From Rathayibacter sp. VKM Ac-2856 (GTDB lineage: Bacteria > Actinomycetota > Actinomycetes > Actinomycetales > Microbacteriaceae), in NCBI RefSeq assembly GCF_013205055.1, contig NZ_JABMLF010000003.1, positions 1 through 64,000 of the forward strand: a stretch of 64,000 bases of DNA. The letters run 5' to 3'. This document shows, in pieces, positions 61,376 to 64,000 of the stretch (its first letter is position 1; each line of letters starts with the position of its first letter). The notes beneath the pieces are model-generated. The model was not told the origin of the DNA and searched no databases. It worked only from the letters and a program-made list of their open reading frames with translations. The position numbers were made by a program, and so were the translations under genes.

Positions 61376-62404
61376 GTGAAGATCGGGATCCTGACCTCCG
61401 GAGGCGACTGCCCCGGGCTGAACGCCGTCATCCGCGGTGCCGTGTACAAGGGCATCAAGGTGTACGACCAAGAATTCGTGGGCTTCCGCAACGGGTGGCG
61501 CGGTGTGGTCGACGGCGACCTCCTCCCCCTCGGGCGGCCCGAGATCCAGGGCATCGCCAAGCAGGGCGGCACCATCCTCGGCACCAGCCGGACGAACCCC
61601 TTCGAGGGCGACAACGGCGGCCCCGAGAAGATCGCCGAGATGATGGACCGCAACGGCATCGACTCGATCATCGCGATCGGCGGCGAGGGCACCCTGGCCG
61701 CGGCGAAGCGCCTCACCGACGCGGGCCTCAAGATCGTCGGCGTCCCCAAGACCATCGACAACGACCTCGGCGCCACCGACTACACCTTCGGCTTCGACAC
61801 CGCCGTCGGCATCGCGACCGACGCCATGGACCGCCTGCGCACCACCGGCGACTCGCACGGCCGCTGCATGGTCGCCGAGGTCATGGGCCGCCACGTCGGC
61901 TGGATCGCGCTGCACTCCGGCATGGCCGCCGGCGCGCACGTCATCCTCATCCCCGAGAAGAAGACCTCGATCGAGCAGATCGTCGAGTGGGTGCGGAGCG
62001 CCCAGGACCGCGGGCGCGCGCCGCTCGTCGTCGTCGCCGAGGGCTTCTCGCTCGACTCGATGGACGACGCGCACTCCGAGCGCGGCCTCGACGCCTTCGG
62101 CCGTCCGCGGCTGGGCGGCATCGGCGAGATGCTCGCCCCGATGATCGAGGACCGCACGGGCATCGAGACCCGCGCCACCACCCTCGGCCACATCCAGCGC
62201 GGCGGCACGCCGAGCGCCTTCGACCGCGTCCTCGCCACCCGCCTCGGCATGGCCGCCGCGGACTCCGTCGTCGCCGAGCACTGGGGCCGCATGGTCGCCC
62301 TGCGCGGCACCGACATCTACCACGTCGACTTCGCCGAGGCGCTGGGCACCCTGAAGACGGTGCCCGACTCCCGCTACGAGGAGGCGCGCACCCTCTTCGG
62401 ATAG
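61376..62404 (+). CDS. pfkA: 6-phosphofructokinase
   Basis: 342 residues from GTG 61376 (upstream in-frame codons lie over the promoter). Phosphorylates fructose 6-phosphate in glycolysis. Motifs: GILTSGGDCPGLNAVIRG, IGGEGTLAAAKRL, PKTIDNDLGATD, AEVMGRHVGWIAL and TLGHIQRGGTPSAFDR. The combination of Gly in GGEGT and Lys in PKTIDND occurs in actinobacterial enzymes of both ATP and pyrophosphate type, so the phosphoryl donor cannot be settled here. Stands alone after the terminator. Confidence 0.93.
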   Translation: MKIGILTSGGDCPGLNAVIRGAVYKGIKVYDQEFVGFRNGWRGVVDGDLLPLGRPEIQGIAKQGGTILGTSRTNPFEGDNGGPEKIAEMMDRNGIDSIIAIGGEGTLAAAKRLTDAGLKIVGVPKTIDNDLGATDYTFGFDTAVGIATDAMDRLRTTGDSHGRCMVAEVMGRHVGWIALHSGMAAGAHVILIPEKKTSIEQIVEWVRSAQDRGRAPLVVVAEGFSLDSMDDAHSERGLDAFGRPRLGGIGEMLAPMIEDRTGIETRATTLGHIQRGGTPSAFDRVLATRLGMAAADSVVAEHWGRMVALRGTDIYHVDFAEALGTLKTVPDSRYEEARTLFG

Positions 62405-62412
62405 CGCAGTTC

Positions 62413-62456
62413 TTCACTCCATCTTCACTCTGTGGCAAGATTCACTATGGAGTGAA
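62413..62456. promoter_or_regulatory. TTCACT operator array before the AbiEi-like gene
   Basis: TTCACTCCAT (62413-62422) and ATGGAGTGAA (62447-62456) form a perfect 10-bp inverted repeat. Two more TTCACT copies lie at 62424 and 62441. TTCACT (62424) and TATGGA (62446) at 16-bp spacing could be the promoter, which the repeats would cover. Confidence 0.65.
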
Positions 62457-62468
62457 AGTGGGTCCAGG

Positions 62469-63497
62469 GTGAATGTCGTCATCTGCCTTCCCGCGTCTTT
62501 GTCCGGCAGATTCGAGGCGTCAGAACGACCAGTCGGCGTCTCCGTCCTCTTCGAGGGCGAGGGGGCGTGGATCGAAGCCGATGGTCATCGCCGTCCGGTC
62601 TGGGTGCTGGAACGTGCGTCGCGCCTGCCCTCCCACCTCTCCCGGGCGGTACCGGACGGATGGACAGGTCTGATCGTCGGGCGCGGAATTCCGGCCGACG
62701 AGCGTGACGAGCTGGAGCGCTCGCAGCTGAGCTGGTGGGACCTCGAGGGAGGGCTGCATCTGGATCTCGAGGGCCGACGGATCGATCGCGAGTCGACTCC
62801 GCCGCGCACGAGGGGGTCCTCGGCGACTGGACGGAGTTCTGAACGCGGGTTGGGCCCGGTCGGACGACGAGCAGCGCAGCTCCTGCTGACAGAACCCACT
62901 CCGAGTGTGTGGAGCGTGACCCGGCTCGCCGAACGCGCCAGGATCTCCGCCGGCCAAGCCCACAACGTCCTCGCCCTCCTCGAGAGGGACGGGGTGCTGG
63001 AGGCCGTCGGCCGCGGAGCTTCCAAGCGGCGCGTTCTGAGCAGGAAGGACCCGCTCCTCGGCCGACTGCGCATCTCGGAGTCCCTGCTTCGACCGCCGTC
63101 CGGACTTTTCGCGCATCTTTACAGCCACAACGACCGGGAGGTCACGCAGAAGCTGGCCACTGCTGCCGCGAGCGCCGGCGTGGACTACGCCGTGACCTCG
63201 ACGATGGGTTCGCGACTCTGGGGTGTTCCTGTGACGACGACGGACATCGTCCGGGTGCGTGTGGCCGCAGACGACCTCCTGAGGGTCGCGATTCTGCTCG
63301 ATGTCGAGGACCTTCCCTCACGTGACGGTGCGAATCTCGAACTCTGGACGGACACGGGCCTCGTGGGGACGGCTGCGTCGGTCGACATCGAAGGGGTCCG
63401 AGTGGCGCCGGCTGCGCGCGTCTGGCTCGACCTCTTGCGCCAGGGCGGTCGCTATGCCGATGCCGCCGACCTTCTGTGGGAGCAGCTCCGTGACTGA
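62469..63497 (+). CDS. AbiEi-like antitoxin/regulator (type IV toxin-antitoxin candidate)
   Basis: 342 residues from GTG 62469. A variable N-terminal region precedes a winged helix (about 140-195: WSVTRLAERARISAGQAHNVLALLERDGVLEAVGRG), and a C-terminal part with PPSGLFAHLYSHNDRE, AVTSTMGSRLWGVPVT and VWLDLLRQGGRYADAADLLWEQL. The layout and downstream nucleotidyltransferase match AbiEi/AbiEii pairs, where AbiEi represses its own operon by binding inverted repeats. Codon use is less GC3-biased than in the rest of the window, which suggests acquisition. Similarity is by pattern only. Confidence 0.65.
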   Translation: MNVVICLPASLSGRFEASERPVGVSVLFEGEGAWIEADGHRRPVWVLERASRLPSHLSRAVPDGWTGLIVGRGIPADERDELERSQLSWWDLEGGLHLDLEGRRIDRESTPPRTRGSSATGRSSERGLGPVGRRAAQLLLTEPTPSVWSVTRLAERARISAGQAHNVLALLERDGVLEAVGRGASKRRVLSRKDPLLGRLRISESLLRPPSGLFAHLYSHNDREVTQKLATAAASAGVDYAVTSTMGSRLWGVPVTTTDIVRVRVAADDLLRVAILLDVEDLPSRDGANLELWTDTGLVGTAASVDIEGVRVAPAARVWLDLLRQGGRYADAADLLWEQLRD

Positions 63498-64000
63498 CTC
63501 CGACGGGACACAGGTGGACGCCTACAGCCGGGAGACGACCGACGTGCGATCAGCGAGGCGGCCGATGTCATCCGCGCCGCCGGTTTCGCGAGCGCTCACC
63601 TCGTCGTGATCGGCGGTCTGGTCCCCTCCTTCCTCGTCCCGGTCCTGGAGGAGGGAGCAGACCCGCATATCGGGACCGCCGACATCGACCTCTGCGTCAG
63701 CCTGGCCTTCGTCGACGGAGAGACGGAGGAGTACGACCGCCTGGAGCGTGTCCTCCTCGACCGAGGCTTCTCCGTCTCCGATGCATCGTTCCGCTGGGTC
63801 CGAGGGACGCATCCCCGCGTGACACTGGAGTTCTTCTGCCCCGCCGGTCCGGGCCGTCCTGCCGGTGCCGCTCACCGTCCACGAGCAGCGGACAACCCCG
63901 TCGCCAAGCACAACATGGGCGCGCGCCTCTCAGCGCTGGCTCTCGACGCAGGCGACGTGTTGATCGACGACGCCGAGACGATCGAACGCCGCGTCGTCCT
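63490..64000 (+). CDS. AbiEii-like nucleotidyltransferase, apparently frameshifted, 3' end outside window
   Basis: GTG 63490, overlapping the previous stop, begins VTDSDGTQVDAYSRETTD but closes at 63609. The clear homology is in the -1 frame (open from 63498): EAADVIRAAGF, VVIGGLVPSFL, then HIGTADIDLCV, the GGxxP...GTxDIDL nucleotidyltransferase signature, continuing to the window edge. One base lost around 63540-63550 would join them; otherwise GTG 63606 starts a protein that lacks its first helix. Toxin of a type IV pair if intact. Sequencing error cannot be excluded. Confidence 0.6.

Noticed and set aside
1-64000. tRNA, rRNA or riboswitch
   Set aside because: No cloverleaf, rRNA segment or aptamer pattern recognised by eye in the few longer gaps; short or divergent ones could be missed without a covariance search.

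Overview
This 64 kb window is chromosomal DNA from a very G+C-rich actinobacterium, most likely a member of the Microbacteriaceae (Rathayibacter/Clavibacter-like). This rests on strong GC3 codon bias, many GTG starts, leaderless promoters, a DUF222-HNH protein, a PknG/GlnX/GlnH signalling locus, DUF2510 and CGNR proteins, and a family of short palindromic intergenic repeats. No rRNA, tRNA, CRISPR array, prophage or insertion sequence was seen. Gene density is high and ordinary gene gaps are short.

Layout. 1-1028: 3'-truncated methylmalonate-semialdehyde dehydrogenase gene. 1112-1425: tandem 122-bp repeat. 1419-11483: a tightly coupled eight-gene operon on the minus strand (telA, unknown protein, CbxX-type AAA ATPase, glnX, glnH, coiled-coil protein, pknG, PP2C phosphatase). 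I read it as an amino-acid-sensing Ser/Thr kinase/phosphatase system larger than the glnX-glnH-pknG core known from Corynebacteriales. 11.6-16.8 kb: EamA exporter, DUF2071 protein, orphan HsdR_N-like nuclease, HNH-DUF222 protein, HAD phosphatase. 16.8-19.0 kb: copper trio (CopC, YcnI, His-rich membrane protein). 19.2-22.1 kb: fasciclin lipoprotein and a DEAD-box helicase with a long repetitive disordered N-terminus.

22.4-33.6 kb: CGNR regulator/EamA pair, alpha/beta hydrolase plus acetyltransferase, AzlCD amino-acid exporter with an XRE-cupin regulator, an HAE1-type RND pump with Dabb and Nudix genes, and the MocR (YczR)/YczE pair. 33.65-34.05 kb: a symmetrical cluster of repeats around a 71-bp palindromic element. 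34.0-41.3 kb: C4-dicarboxylate carrier with its own two-component system, alanine-type aminotransferase, thioredoxin-reductase-like flavoprotein with an XRE-cupin regulator, and an FBP-domain protein. 41.3-46.4 kb: two DHA2 drug exporters with TetR and MarR regulators, and a DedA-like protein. 46.6-53.2 kb: Lrp, DUF2510 protein, HAD phosphatase, a MacAB-like ABC exporter, a YdeI-like protein and MarR.

53.3-64 kb: bifunctional proline catabolic enzyme, phytoene-desaturase-like oxidoreductase, AlkA-like DNA glycosylase, Tat-exported ferritin-like protein and 6-phosphofructokinase. At the right edge lies an AbiEi-like regulator with a nucleotidyltransferase gene that appears frameshifted; this is a candidate type IV toxin-antitoxin pair and is probably acquired.

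Recurring themes are exporters paired with an adjacent, usually divergent, regulator, and start codons placed six bases after a TANNNT-like box, which suggests widespread leaderless translation. The best candidate for an under-described system is the extended PknG operon. The repeat elements and the helicase's repeat domain come next.
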